64,000 bases of DNA from Allofrancisella guangzhouensis (GTDB lineage Bacteria > Pseudomonadota > Gammaproteobacteria > Francisellales > Francisellaceae): positions 372,001 through 436,000 of the forward strand of contig NZ_CP010427.1 of NCBI RefSeq assembly GCF_000815225.1, written 5' to 3'. Shown here piece after piece: positions 18,733 through 28,237 of the stretch (the stretch's first letter is position 1; every line of letters begins with the position of its first letter). Both the position numbers and the translations under genes were made by a program. Below the pieces are notes generated by a model. It worked only from the letters and a program-made list of their open reading frames with translations, was not told where the DNA came from and did no database searches.

Positions 18733-20271
18733 ATGAAAAAGATTTTAGTGTGTTTGGTGGGATTGTTTAGTGCGAATTTACTTTTTGCAGTAGATACAAC
18801 TTCTGTCGTTACTGAACCAAAATATAATACTGCTGGCAGACCTATAGGTACAGATGTTTCTGAAAATCCATATAGTGTTGCTAAACAGTATGCTAAAGCT
18901 GACCTAATCAAAAAAGATAACCGATTCTATGATCTTAAAAAAGCCGATGAAATGGCTATGGTTGGTCCTACTGAGGAGAAATTTTATAGTTTAGTAGATA
19001 TTTATAATTTAGCGGCTGAACATAACGCTGAGTATTTAGCAGCTAGATCGACATTTGCTTCTAATATAGAGACAGTTCCTAAAGCTTTAGGTGGGTTACT
19101 ACCAAAGATAGACTTTCAATATAACCTTAGAAGAGATATTTATGATGAGTTTGGTGGTCAAGTTAGAGACACTGCGAATAATTTTAATTTTAGTGGTGAG
19201 CAAGTGCTTTTTGATTGGAGTAAATGGAAAACTTTTACACAAGCTACTTACTTACAGAAATCTTACGCGATGATTTATGCAAAAGCCGAGCAAACTCTTA
19301 TCATGAATACGGTAACAGCATATTTTGAACTTCTAAGAGCAGAACAAGCCCTACAGTTTCAGCTTGCAAATGAGGCTTGGAACAAAAAACTATATATTAC
19401 ACAAGAGCATCAGTATAAAGCTGGTATAGTATCTTATGCTGACTTAAAAACTACTGATGCTCAATATCGTCAAGCAATAGCTGACAGAGTGGATGCTCAA
19501 AAGAGCTTGATAGCAGCAAAAGCAACTATGGCAAAGCTTATAGGTAAGAGAATAAGCTCTATTTTGTATATTTCTAAGTCAACAGAGTTTGGTTCTCCTA
19601 TTCCAAATGATATTAGCTACTGGTTAAAAACAGCAGAACAGTATAATTTGGATATTGCGCAAAAAGAATTTGAATATCAAGCTGCGCAAGAGGGTGTAGG
19701 TATTCAGTGGGGTAACTTTTTTCCAAAAGCTAACTTAACTGGTGGAATCAATATGTCGAGGAACAATCTATCTGGTAATCCTCAGCAGTTACAACAGATT
19801 CCCACTAAATACGATGTAGCAAACATCTCTGGTAATGTTAATTGGAACCTTCTAAAGGGAGGATCTGATTTTGCTCAACTCAAACAGGCAAGTTACGATA
19901 ATCAAGCAGCTAACTATGCTTTACTTCAGACTAAGAGAGAAGTCTATGCTGGCACTGTTGAAGCCTTTCAGACTGTGGTTTTAGACGCAGTTAGGATAGA
20001 AGCTTTTAAAAAATCAGTTTATTCAGGTTTAGCTTCTGTTAAAGCTATTTTAGAAGGCTTTGAAGCGGGCACGCAGACAATAGTAGACTTATTAAACCGA
20101 CAAGCGATACTTGTACAAGCACAGCTTTCGTTTGCTGACTCTATATTTAACTACGTTGAGCATTATGCTCAATTAAAGCAATTGCAAGGTAGCTTAACCT
20201 ATAAGGATATAGGATATATAAACTTACTGTTAGGCAAGACTAATATCATTTCACAAATTGCTATCGAGTAA
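18733..20271 (+). CDS. tolC: TolC-family outer membrane efflux protein
   Basis: Outer-membrane channel for type I secretion and multidrug efflux. The 512-residue precursor has a signal peptide (cleavage after 'LLFA', about residue 20). The mature part shows the duplicated long-helix/beta-strand structure: 'YNLAAEHNAEYLAARSTFAS', 'PKALGGLLPKIDFQYNL' in the first half and 'YNLDIAQKEFEYQAAQEGVGIQWGNFFPKANLTGG' type repeat in the second, both with the TolC 'LP.......' strand. 'GTQTIVDLLNRQAIL' matches the TolC 'G..T..DVL.A...L' signature. From memory, F. tularensis TolC lies near the same genes. An approximately 60-residue N-terminal extension precedes the first helix. Confidence 0.9.
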   Translation: MKKILVCLVGLFSANLLFAVDTTSVVTEPKYNTAGRPIGTDVSENPYSVAKQYAKADLIKKDNRFYDLKKADEMAMVGPTEEKFYSLVDIYNLAAEHNAEYLAARSTFASNIETVPKALGGLLPKIDFQYNLRRDIYDEFGGQVRDTANNFNFSGEQVLFDWSKWKTFTQATYLQKSYAMIYAKAEQTLIMNTVTAYFELLRAEQALQFQLANEAWNKKLYITQEHQYKAGIVSYADLKTTDAQYRQAIADRVDAQKSLIAAKATMAKLIGKRISSILYISKSTEFGSPIPNDISYWLKTAEQYNLDIAQKEFEYQAAQEGVGIQWGNFFPKANLTGGINMSRNNLSGNPQQLQQIPTKYDVANISGNVNWNLLKGGSDFAQLKQASYDNQAANYALLQTKREVYAGTVEAFQTVVLDAVRIEAFKKSVYSGLASVKAILEGFEAGTQTIVDLLNRQAILVQAQLSFADSIFNYVEHYAQLKQLQGSLTYKDIGYINLLLGKTNIISQIAIE

Positions 20272-20284
20272 AACCCTATTTTAT

Positions 20285-20932
20285 ATGCAAAATGTCTATA
20301 TTTTTATTTTGGCTACTAAAAATTTTACACCCATAGGTATAGCTAAAGTTTTAAAGGATAGATTTAGTATTGAAATTAGTCCTAATCAAAAATCATTTTC
20401 CAATTTTATTAGGTATTGGGTTTTTAGCGAATATTTCAAAATTAAAAACCCGCTATTTTATGTGGATGATAATAATAAGCCTTTTCTGATAAGCTCTAAA
20501 GATTTTAAATTTAGTATTAGCCATACTACAGAAACAGTAGTTATTGCAGTAGCAAATAATGATATAGGAATAGATGTTGAAAATATAAATATAAAAAGAA
20601 AATTTCTTAATGTGGCTGAACGCTATTTTAATGAAAGAGAGAGCCAAATATTAAGAGAAAGTAGTAACTTAGATAAAGATTTTTACACCCTTTGGACTCT
20701 AAAAGAAGCTCAGGTTAAAAGAAATGGACTAGGAATAGCTTATGGTTTTGCTGAGGCTAAATTTAGCAGAAATAACAGAAGTTGGCACAGTGATAATTAC
20801 CCTAATGATTTTTTCTCATTTGAAAAGAATGAGGATATTTTTTCAGTTTGCAGTAAAAATATAGCAAATAAGAATATAAGCGTTTTTAATATCATAGAAG
20901 ACTTTAGTTTTCAGGAGTTCAAGATAGCATAA
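20285..20932 (+). CDS. Sfp-type 4'-phosphopantetheinyl transferase
   Basis: Transfers phosphopantetheine from CoA to carrier-protein serines. The 215-residue product has the Sfp-family motifs: 'FSISHTTETVVIAVANNDIGIDVENI' (SHS and GIDVE, Mg-binding Asp/Glu) and 'FYTLWTLKEAQVKRNG' (WxxKEA). A TTG start at 20258 would overlap tolC; the ATG at 20285, 14 bases after the tolC stop, is preferred. No NRPS or PKS lies in this window, and the siderophore locus further on is NRPS-independent, so the target is probably the fatty-acid ACP or a carrier encoded elsewhere. Confidence 0.87.
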   Translation: MQNVYIFILATKNFTPIGIAKVLKDRFSIEISPNQKSFSNFIRYWVFSEYFKIKNPLFYVDDNNKPFLISSKDFKFSISHTTETVVIAVANNDIGIDVENINIKRKFLNVAERYFNERESQILRESSNLDKDFYTLWTLKEAQVKRNGLGIAYGFAEAKFSRNNRSWHSDNYPNDFFSFEKNEDIFSVCSKNIANKNISVFNIIEDFSFQEFKIA

Positions 20933-21019
20933 TTTTGGGATTAAGTATATTCTGTTTGTAGAGAGATCTACGACATGGTTGTTAACTTAAAAATAGATTT
21001 TTATTGGTATAAATATTGG

Positions 21020-21025
21020 TATAAT
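21020..21025 (+). promoter_or_regulatory. Candidate -10 box of purF
   Basis: TATAAT lies 38 bases upstream of the purF ATG, after an AT-rich stretch. No strong -35 hexamer is visible at 17 bases, and no PurR-like palindrome was recognised. Confidence 0.4.
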
Positions 21026-21063
21026 GGTCTAGTTGATAATTCATTAGAGAACAGAAAAATCTT

Positions 21064-22551
21064 ATGTGTGGAATAATAGGGGTTGCTGGTCCTAATCAGG
21101 TTAGTTATTTATTATTTGATGGTTTAAGTCTTTTGCAACATAGAGGTCAAGATGCTGCCGGCATTGCAACTATGGACCAAGGTCGCTTTTTTATCCGTAA
21201 AAATACAGGGTTAGTGAATGAGGTTTTTACTGATGAGAAGCTAGGGAAATCTAGAGGTAATATCGGTATAGGTCATGTCAGATATCCAACAGCGGGAAGT
21301 TTGGGAGCAGCAGATAGTCAACCTTTTTATGTTAATAACCCTCATGGGATAGTTTTTGCTCATAATGGCAACTTAACTAATGTTAAGGAGCTAGCTAAAG
21401 TATTACATGATATAGAAAGACGCCATCTTAATACAAGTTCAGATTCGGAACTTTTATTGAACTTTTTTGCTTGCGGTATGAATAAATCGCGAGGTTGTCC
21501 AACGCCTCAAGCTGTTTTTAAGGCAGCTGAATTTGTTTTCAAACATGCAAAAGGTGGTTATGCTTGTACAGCGATGATAGCTGATTTTGGTTTAATAGCA
21601 TTTAGAGATCCTTATGGTATTCGTCCGTTAGTGCTTGGTGTCAAAGAGTATGATAGTGGCGAAAAAGCATATATGGTTGCTAGTGAGAGTGTTTCGCTAG
21701 ATATATCAGGTTTTAAAGTAATACGTGACGTTGAACCTGGTGAGGTTATCGTTATAACTGAAGATAGAAGAATTCACTCAAAAGTTTGTGCTAAAAAGCC
21801 AGTGTTAGCACCTTGTCTATTTGAGTATGTATATTTTGCAAGACCAGATAGTATCATGAATGGTGTTAGTATTTACCAAGCAAGAGTAGACGCTGGAAAA
21901 ATGTTGGGTAAGAGAATTTTAGAGGTTTGGAAAGCTAGTGATATAGACATTGTAATTCCTGTTCCTGAAACAGGACGCGCTTCAGCACAAGAAATAGCAA
22001 CAGCTTTAAGTGTTGAGTATAGAGAAGGATTTGTTAAAAACAGATATGTTGGTAGAACTTTTATAATGCCAGAATCAGCTGATAGAAAAAACTACGTTAG
22101 AAGGAAATTAAATCCAATTCCAGCAGAATTCAAAGACAAAAACGTCTTGCTTGTGGATGATTCTATAGTCCGTGGTACAACGTCTAAGCGTATTATAGAG
22201 ATGATTAGAGATCTAGGCGCAAAGTCTGTTTATTTAGCTTCTGTGTCACCTGCAGTATGCTACCCAAATGTTTATGGTATAGATATGCCCACTAAATCAG
22301 AGCTAATTGCTCATGGTCGATCTTTAGAGGAAATTCGCCAGTGGATAGGCGTTGATGGGCTTATATATCTACCTTTGTCGGACTTAAAAGAAGTAATTCA
22401 AAAGCAAAACTCTAGTATAGTTGAGTTTGAAGATAGTGTCTTCTCTGGGAGTTATATTACTGGTGATGTTGATGAAAGCTATTTGGATGAGCTTGAAAGT
22501 GAAAGAATTACTTTAAAAAAAGAAGCGTTAAAGTATAGAGGGTTTGATTAG
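21064..22551 (+). CDS. purF: Amidophosphoribosyltransferase
   Basis: First committed enzyme of purine synthesis, converting PRPP and glutamine to phosphoribosylamine. Met is followed by Cys2 ('MCGIIGVAG'), the glutaminase nucleophile exposed by N-terminal processing; 'LLQHRGQDAAGI' and 'GIGHVRYPTAGS' complete the Ntn site. The C-terminal half is a phosphoribosyltransferase with the PRPP loop 'VLLVDDSIVRGTTSKR' near residue 365. At 495 residues it resembles the E. coli-type enzyme (505). purL follows after a 267-base gap. Confidence 0.97.
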   Translation: MCGIIGVAGPNQVSYLLFDGLSLLQHRGQDAAGIATMDQGRFFIRKNTGLVNEVFTDEKLGKSRGNIGIGHVRYPTAGSLGAADSQPFYVNNPHGIVFAHNGNLTNVKELAKVLHDIERRHLNTSSDSELLLNFFACGMNKSRGCPTPQAVFKAAEFVFKHAKGGYACTAMIADFGLIAFRDPYGIRPLVLGVKEYDSGEKAYMVASESVSLDISGFKVIRDVEPGEVIVITEDRRIHSKVCAKKPVLAPCLFEYVYFARPDSIMNGVSIYQARVDAGKMLGKRILEVWKASDIDIVIPVPETGRASAQEIATALSVEYREGFVKNRYVGRTFIMPESADRKNYVRRKLNPIPAEFKDKNVLLVDDSIVRGTTSKRIIEMIRDLGAKSVYLASVSPAVCYPNVYGIDMPTKSELIAHGRSLEEIRQWIGVDGLIYLPLSDLKEVIQKQNSSIVEFEDSVFSGSYITGDVDESYLDELESERITLKKEALKYRGFD

Positions 22552-22818
22552 ATGTAGCTGTTGCAAGCTAAAATTATATGGCTCTAATTGTGTTAAAAAT
22601 TTTTCCAAAATGCTTATTTACTATATGGTAAAATGCATTTTTCGAATATTTTTACTTGTGTTTCATCCATCTAATTCCAGCCTGTAACAGCCCTAGACAT
22701 ACAAATAAGAAATGCTAGACAGCGTTAATAAAGTATATTGAGTGTGTCAAAATAAGCTTAAGCAAACAGCTTAAAGAGTGACAATATAGTGATATGTCAA
22801 AGTATAAAAGGTATGAGT

Positions 22819-25800
22819 ATGATTAGAATTTTCGAAGGCTTAAGTGCACTATCTCAATTTAGAAAAAATAAGCTTTTGGTAAAAGCTAAAGCTATTTCAA
22901 AAAATGTAAAATCATTAGAAGCTAAATTTCTGCATATTTTAAAACTAGAAAAACAGCTAAGTGAAAATCAGGAAGAAATTATTAAATCACTATTAAATTA
23001 TAACAAAGAATATGGTGTTTCAAACCCTTGTGGTACAAAGTTTATAGTAGCTCCTAGGGTTGGGACAATCTCCCCATGGTCATCTAAAGCTACGGATATA
23101 ATTCATAACACAGGTATTTTAAGTGTAAAAAGAGTTGAGAGAGCAATACTCTATGGTATAGAGGGTGATATTTCTACTCAGGAGTTAAAAGATATCCAAA
23201 ACCTCTTACATGATCGCATGGTTGAAGAGGTTTTTGCTAATGAGCCTAGTTTAGAGTACCTTTTTAAAAGAGCTGAGCCTAAGCCAATAGGGTTTATTAA
23301 TGTTTTAGAAAAAGGTGAGCAAGCTATTAAAGATGCCGATAAAAAGCTTGGTTTAGCATTAAGTGAACAGGAAATAAGTTATTTAGCAGGTGAATACGTC
23401 AAATTAAGTAGAAACCCTACAGATACGGAACTTTATATGTTTGCTCAAGCTAACTCAGAGCATTGCAGGCATAAAATCTTCAATGCTAAATGGACGATAG
23501 ATGGTCAAGAGCAAGATAAATCATTGTTTAAAATGATTAAAAATACTACACAGAATGCATCTGAAGGGGTGCTATCAGCTTACAAGGATAATGCAGCAGT
23601 TATAGAGGGTACAACGGCTCAGAGATTTTATACAAATACAGAGACAGGTATATATGGTTTTAATCAAGAAGAAGTAGATATCTTGATGAAGGTAGAAACT
23701 CATAATCACCCTACAGCTATTGCGCCATTTAGTGGTTCGGCAACTGGTGTTGGTGGTGAGATACGTGATGAGGGTGCAACTGGTCTTGGAGCAAAACCAA
23801 AAGCAGGTTTAACTGGTTTTTGCGTTTCAAACCTTAATATACTTAATTTTGAGCAACCTTGGGAAGCTATTAAATACGGCAAACCAGAGCATATAGTTAC
23901 ACCATTACAAATCATGCTAGAAGCACCTATTGGGGGGGCTCATTATTCAAATGAATTTGGCCGTCCAAATTTATGTGGTTACTTTCGTACTTATGAGCAG
24001 TTAGTAAATACTTCAAGTGGTAAAGAGATGTTTGGTTACCATAAGCCAATTATGATTGCTGGTGGTATGGGTAATATTAAAAGAATGCACGTTGAGAAAG
24101 GCGATATCAAAGTGGGGGCTAAGCTAATTTGTCTTGGTGGTCCTGCTATGCGTATAGGTCTGGGAGGGGGAGCTGCCTCTTCCGTGGTATCCTCTGATGC
24201 TAATTCTGAGTTAGATTTTGCTTCTGTTCAACGTGATAATGCTGAAATGGAACGTCGTTGCCAAGAGGTGATTGATAAGTGTTGGCAAATGGGTGAAAAA
24301 AATCCTATTACCTTTATCCATGATGTTGGTGCTGGTGGGATTTCAAATGCCTTTCCAGAGCTTGTAAAAGATGGTAACGTTGGTGGTCATTTTGAGCTAA
24401 GGAAAGTTTTGGTTGGTGAAGAAGGTTTATCACCCTTAGAAATTTGGTCAAATGAATCTCAAGAAAGGTATGTATTATCAGTTGACCCACAAAACTTGGA
24501 ATTTTTTGAAAATTTATGTAAGCGTGAAAGGTGTCCATTTGCTATTGTTGGTGAAGCTATTTCAGAAAAGCATATTACGCTAAATGATGAGTATTTTGAT
24601 AATAAGCCTGTTGATTTACCAATGGGATTGCTATTTGGTAATACACCGCAAATGCATATTGGTGTTAAAACTGTCAAAGTTGAGCAAGATGCTTTTGATG
24701 CAAGTGTTATTAAGCTTGATGAAGCAATTGAGAGGGTATTAAAAGTACCAGCAGTAGCTTCTAAATCTTTCCTTATCACAATTGGTGATAGAAGTATTAC
24801 CGGTATGGTGGCACGTGACCAAATGGTTGGACCATGGCAAGTGCCAGTTGCAGATTGTGCAGTTACTACAGCAACTGTAGATAGTCAAACAGGTGAAGCT
24901 ATGGCAATGGGCGAGAGGACACCAGTAGGTATGATAAATGCTGCTGCTTCAGGTAGGTTAGCAATTGCAGAGACTGTGACAAACCTATTAGCAGCTGATA
25001 TTAAAAAGCTAAGTGATATTCGTCTCTCAGCAAACTGGATGGTTGCTGCAAATCAAGGCGATGAAAATCAAAAACTATATGAAACTGTTAAAGCAGTTGG
25101 TATGGAATTTGCTCCAGAGCTTGGTATTGCAATACCAGTCGGTAAAGATTCAATGTCGATGAAAACTAAATGGTCTGACAATGGCAAAGAAAAATCTGTA
25201 ACATCACCACTATCATTAGTAATCTCAGGTTTTTCACCAGTAGCTAATGCACGTAAAACTCTTACTCCAGTTTTAGCTCATGACAATGATACAAACTTAT
25301 TACATATCGATTTATCAAATGGTGCAGGTAGGCTTGGTGCTTCATGTTTAGCGCAAGCTTATAACCAAGTTGGTAATATTGCCCCTGATGTTGAGGCTTC
25401 TAAGCTAAAAGTTTTATTTGAAAATATTTCTAAGCTAAAAGCTGAAAACAAAATCTTAGCATACCATGATGTATCTGATGGTGGTGTGTTTGTTACGTTA
25501 GCAGAGATGTCCTTTGCTGGACGTAAAGGCTTAGATATCAAGCTACAAGCCCAAAAAACAACCGTCATTCCGGACTCCGATCCGGAATCTCAATCGGTTA
25601 TGCTTGGGAATGACTCAATACTAGCTAAACTTTTTGCTGAAGAGGTTGGTGTTGTAATCCAAGTGAAAAATAGTGATGTAGCACTAGTTGAAGAGTTATT
25701 TAAAGGTTCTCAAATTCACCTGTGTGCAATAGCTAAGTTAAATTCTAGTGACGAGATAAACATTTTTGCAAATGATGAAAAAATATACTCAAATACGCGT

Positions 25801-26751
25801 ATAAACCTACAAAAATGGTGGGCAGAAACTTCTTACAATATTCAGTCACTTCGTGATAACAGTGAGTGTGCAAAGCAGGAATTTGATAGTATTCTAAATA
25901 CTGATGATAAAGGTATCCATGTTGAGGTTACTTTTGATCTTGAAGAAGATATCACAGCTAAGTTTATTAATATTGAGAAGCCAAAAGTTGCAATCTTAAG
26001 GGAGCAAGGTGTCAACGGTCATGTTGAAATGGCGGCAGCATTTACTACAGCTGGCTTTGAGACACATGATGTGCATATGTCAGATTTACATGCTAGTAGA
26101 GTAACACTTGATGATTTTAAAGTTTTAGTCGCTTGTGGTGGTTTCTCATATGGTGATGTTTTAGGTGCTGGCGGTGGCTGGGCAAAAAATATCCTCTTTA
26201 CAGAAAAGTTAAGAGACGAATTTAGTAGGTTCTTTGGCAGAGATGACACTTTAGCTCTAGGCGTATGTAATGGTTGCCAAATGTTAGCACAATTAAAATC
26301 TTTAATCCCTGGTGCTGAAAATTGGCCGATATTTATCAAAAACAAATCTGAGCAGTTTGAAGCAAGAACTTCTATGGTTGAGATCCGAGAGTCAGATTCT
26401 ATTTGGCTTGCTGGCATGACAGGCACAAAAGCACCAATAGCTGTAGCTCATGGCGAGGGTCGTCCACTTTTTGAAAATGATTCACAACAAAAAGCTTTAT
26501 TAGCAAGCTCACAAGTAGCTCTTAAGTATATCGATGGGCAAGGTAAAGCTACAGAAGTGTATCCATACAATCCAAATGGTGCAATAGATGGCTTAACAGC
26601 TGTAACAGCTCTAGATGGTCGAGTCCTTGCAATGATGCCACATCCGGAGCGTGTTTATAGAGCTATTACAAATTCATATATTCCAGCAGAGTATGACGAA
26701 TATTCTGTATGGATGAGAATGTTTAGAAATGCTAGGACATGGGTTGGGTAG
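22819..26751 (+). CDS. purL: Phosphoribosylformylglycinamidine synthase (large, single-chain)
   Basis: Converts FGAR to FGAM with glutamine and ATP. The 1310-residue protein has the gammaproteobacterial layout: N-terminal domain, two AIR-synthase-like halves ('VETHNHPTAIAPFSGSATG' near residue 300) and a C-terminal class I glutaminase with 'LALGVCNGCQML' (nucleophile Cys) and 'MMPHPERV' (His). The ATG at 22819 follows AAAGG at seven bases; upstream GTG (22789) and ATG (22813) fit less well. An odd in-frame segment of 17 codons is coded by a 51-base palindromic repeat at 25564-25614 (see that entry); the frame is preserved, so the enzyme should still work. Confidence 0.96.
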   Translation: MIRIFEGLSALSQFRKNKLLVKAKAISKNVKSLEAKFLHILKLEKQLSENQEEIIKSLLNYNKEYGVSNPCGTKFIVAPRVGTISPWSSKATDIIHNTGILSVKRVERAILYGIEGDISTQELKDIQNLLHDRMVEEVFANEPSLEYLFKRAEPKPIGFINVLEKGEQAIKDADKKLGLALSEQEISYLAGEYVKLSRNPTDTELYMFAQANSEHCRHKIFNAKWTIDGQEQDKSLFKMIKNTTQNASEGVLSAYKDNAAVIEGTTAQRFYTNTETGIYGFNQEEVDILMKVETHNHPTAIAPFSGSATGVGGEIRDEGATGLGAKPKAGLTGFCVSNLNILNFEQPWEAIKYGKPEHIVTPLQIMLEAPIGGAHYSNEFGRPNLCGYFRTYEQLVNTSSGKEMFGYHKPIMIAGGMGNIKRMHVEKGDIKVGAKLICLGGPAMRIGLGGGAASSVVSSDANSELDFASVQRDNAEMERRCQEVIDKCWQMGEKNPITFIHDVGAGGISNAFPELVKDGNVGGHFELRKVLVGEEGLSPLEIWSNESQERYVLSVDPQNLEFFENLCKRERCPFAIVGEAISEKHITLNDEYFDNKPVDLPMGLLFGNTPQMHIGVKTVKVEQDAFDASVIKLDEAIERVLKVPAVASKSFLITIGDRSITGMVARDQMVGPWQVPVADCAVTTATVDSQTGEAMAMGERTPVGMINAAASGRLAIAETVTNLLAADIKKLSDIRLSANWMVAANQGDENQKLYETVKAVGMEFAPELGIAIPVGKDSMSMKTKWSDNGKEKSVTSPLSLVISGFSPVANARKTLTPVLAHDNDTNLLHIDLSNGAGRLGASCLAQAYNQVGNIAPDVEASKLKVLFENISKLKAENKILAYHDVSDGGVFVTLAEMSFAGRKGLDIKLQAQKTTVIPDSDPESQSVMLGNDSILAKLFAEEVGVVIQVKNSDVALVEELFKGSQIHLCAIAKLNSSDEINIFANDEKIYSNTRINLQKWWAETSYNIQSLRDNSECAKQEFDSILNTDDKGIHVEVTFDLEEDITAKFINIEKPKVAILREQGVNGHVEMAAAFTTAGFETHDVHMSDLHASRVTLDDFKVLVACGGFSYGDVLGAGGGWAKNILFTEKLRDEFSRFFGRDDTLALGVCNGCQMLAQLKSLIPGAENWPIFIKNKSEQFEARTSMVEIRESDSIWLAGMTGTKAPIAVAHGEGRPLFENDSQQKALLASSQVALKYIDGQGKATEVYPYNPNGAIDGLTAVTALDGRVLAMMPHPERVYRAITNSYIPAEYDEYSVWMRMFRNARTWVG
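25564..25614. repeat. Palindromic repeat inserted in frame in purL
   Basis: The segment begins GTCATTCC and ends GGAATGAC, perfect 8-base inverted ends, and its left half contains a second palindrome, ATTCCGGA then six bases then TCCGGAAT. It has the form of the 'GTCATTCCGGA..TCCGGAATC' dispersed repeats of many bacterial genomes. It is 51 bases (17 codons), adding a polar stretch (IPDSDPESQSVMLGNDS) without a stop. This recalls the protein-coding palindromic elements described in Rickettsia. Only one copy is seen in the window. Confidence 0.8.
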
Positions 26752-26790
26752 ATTAGTTCTAAATTACCTCGCCAGTCTGCGACTTCCATC

Positions 26791-26807
26791 TCTGCAAAAA
26801 TTGCAGA
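26791..26807. other. Hairpin in the purL-purB gap
   Basis: TCTGCAA and TTGCAGA pair around an AAA loop, 40 bases after the purL stop. No T-run follows on the plus strand, so it is not a standard terminator; it may be an mRNA processing or stability element. Confidence 0.35.
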
Positions 26808-26859
26808 AGAATAAGTGAACTTAAATTTTTAGAATAAATTTTAAAAATAGGAGCAAGAA

Positions 26860-28158
26860 ATGATAAAAAGATATAATGTAGCAGAAATCTCAAAGATTTG
26901 GGCAGATGAAAATAAATATGCTAAAATGCTTGAGGTTGAGTTGGCTATATTAGAAGCTTTAGAAGATAAAATGGTACCAAAAGGTACAGCTGCTGAAATT
27001 AGAGCTAAAGCAGTAATTAGACCAGAAAGAGTTGATGAAATTGAAAAAGTAACAAAGCACGACATCATAGCATTCTGTACTTCTATCGCGGAGCAGTTTA
27101 CAGCGGAAACAGGTAAATTTTTTCATTTCGGTGTGACATCATCAGATATTATTGATTCAGCTCTTAGTTTACAAATTCGTGAGTCTATGGAGTACGTTGT
27201 TAAGGATCTAGAAGCTCTTGGTGATTCATTACTTATAAAAGCTCAAGAGACAAAAGATATCATTACTATGGGTAGAAGTCATGGTATGTTTGCAGAACCC
27301 ATGAGTTTTGGTCAGAAGTTTTTAGGTGCTTATGTTGAATTTAAACGTAGATTGAAAGATCTAAAAGATTTCCAAAAAAATGGTCTTACAGTACAGTTCT
27401 CAGGGGCTGTTGGTAACTATTGTATTTTAACTACAGAAGATGAGAAAAAAGCAGCTGATATATTAGGCTTGCCAGTCGAGGAAGTTTCTACACAAGTTAT
27501 TCCTAGAGATAGAATCGCTAAATTAATATCAATTCATGGTCTTATAGCTTCCGCTATTGAGAGACTAGCTGTTGAGATTAGACACTTGCACAGAAGTGAT
27601 GTTTTTGAAGTTTATGAAGGCTTTGCAAAAGGGCAAAAAGGTTCTTCTACTATGCCTCATAAGAAAAACCCAATTTCTACAGAAAACTTAACAGGTATGG
27701 CGAGAATGCTTAGATCACATGTATCTATTGCTTTAGAGAATTGTGTATTATGGCATGAGAGAGATATTTCTCACTCTTCAGCGGAACGTTTTTACCTGCC
27801 TGATAATTTTGGCATTATGGTTTATGCACTGCGTAGAATGAAAAATACTATAGATAACCTTGTAGTACAAAAGGATATTATTGAAGATAGGGTAAGAAGC
27901 ACAAGAGCATATTTATCGAGCTTTTATCTCCACTTCTTGGTTGCAAATACTCCATTTATGCGTGAAGATTGCTACAAGATCGTACAGCAAGTAGCGTTTG
28001 ATCTAAAATCAGGTGAATCTTTCTCTAAAGACCTACAAAAAGTTATGCAAGATGAGCATAATATTACTATTGATGTTCCAGAGATGGATTTTGAAGGTAT
28101 TAAAAAGACGTACCTAAAAGAAATAGATCACGTATTTGAGAGGTCTGTAAAAGCCTAA
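26860..28158 (+). CDS. purB: Adenylosuccinate lyase
   Basis: Fumarase/aspartase-superfamily enzyme acting twice in purine synthesis (SAICAR and adenylosuccinate cleavage). The 432-residue product starts 'IKRYNVAEISKIWADENKYAKMLEVE', typical of the shorter B. subtilis-type PurB (about 430) rather than the 456-residue E. coli form. 'GVTSSDIIDSALSLQ', 'GRSHGMFAEPMSFG' and the signature loop 'GSSTMPHKKNPI' near residue 263 are all intact. SD AGGAG precedes the ATG, and a terminator overlaps the stop. Confidence 0.97.
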   Translation: MIKRYNVAEISKIWADENKYAKMLEVELAILEALEDKMVPKGTAAEIRAKAVIRPERVDEIEKVTKHDIIAFCTSIAEQFTAETGKFFHFGVTSSDIIDSALSLQIRESMEYVVKDLEALGDSLLIKAQETKDIITMGRSHGMFAEPMSFGQKFLGAYVEFKRRLKDLKDFQKNGLTVQFSGAVGNYCILTTEDEKKAADILGLPVEEVSTQVIPRDRIAKLISIHGLIASAIERLAVEIRHLHRSDVFEVYEGFAKGQKGSSTMPHKKNPISTENLTGMARMLRSHVSIALENCVLWHERDISHSSAERFYLPDNFGIMVYALRRMKNTIDNLVVQKDIIEDRVRSTRAYLSSFYLHFLVANTPFMREDCYKIVQQVAFDLKSGESFSKDLQKVMQDEHNITIDVPEMDFEGIKKTYLKEIDHVFERSVKA

Positions 28159-28190
28159 TCTAAATTTCTATCTTTACTTGGATTAGTTTT
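28155..28190 (+). terminator. Rho-independent terminator of purB
   Basis: CTAATCTAA (from 28155, including the stop codon) pairs with TTGGATTAG (to 28186; one G-T pair), giving a nine-base stem followed by TTTT. The loop of about 14 bases is rather long. Confidence 0.6.
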
Positions 28191-28237
28191 ATACAAGTGG
28201 ACTTTAAAAAAATCTAGCTTATACTAAGTTAGTATAA

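Noticed and set aside
20285-20932. Phosphopantetheinyl transferase as evidence for a nearby NRPS cluster
   Set aside because: No NRPS or PKS genes are present; the siderophore genes are of the NRPS-independent type.
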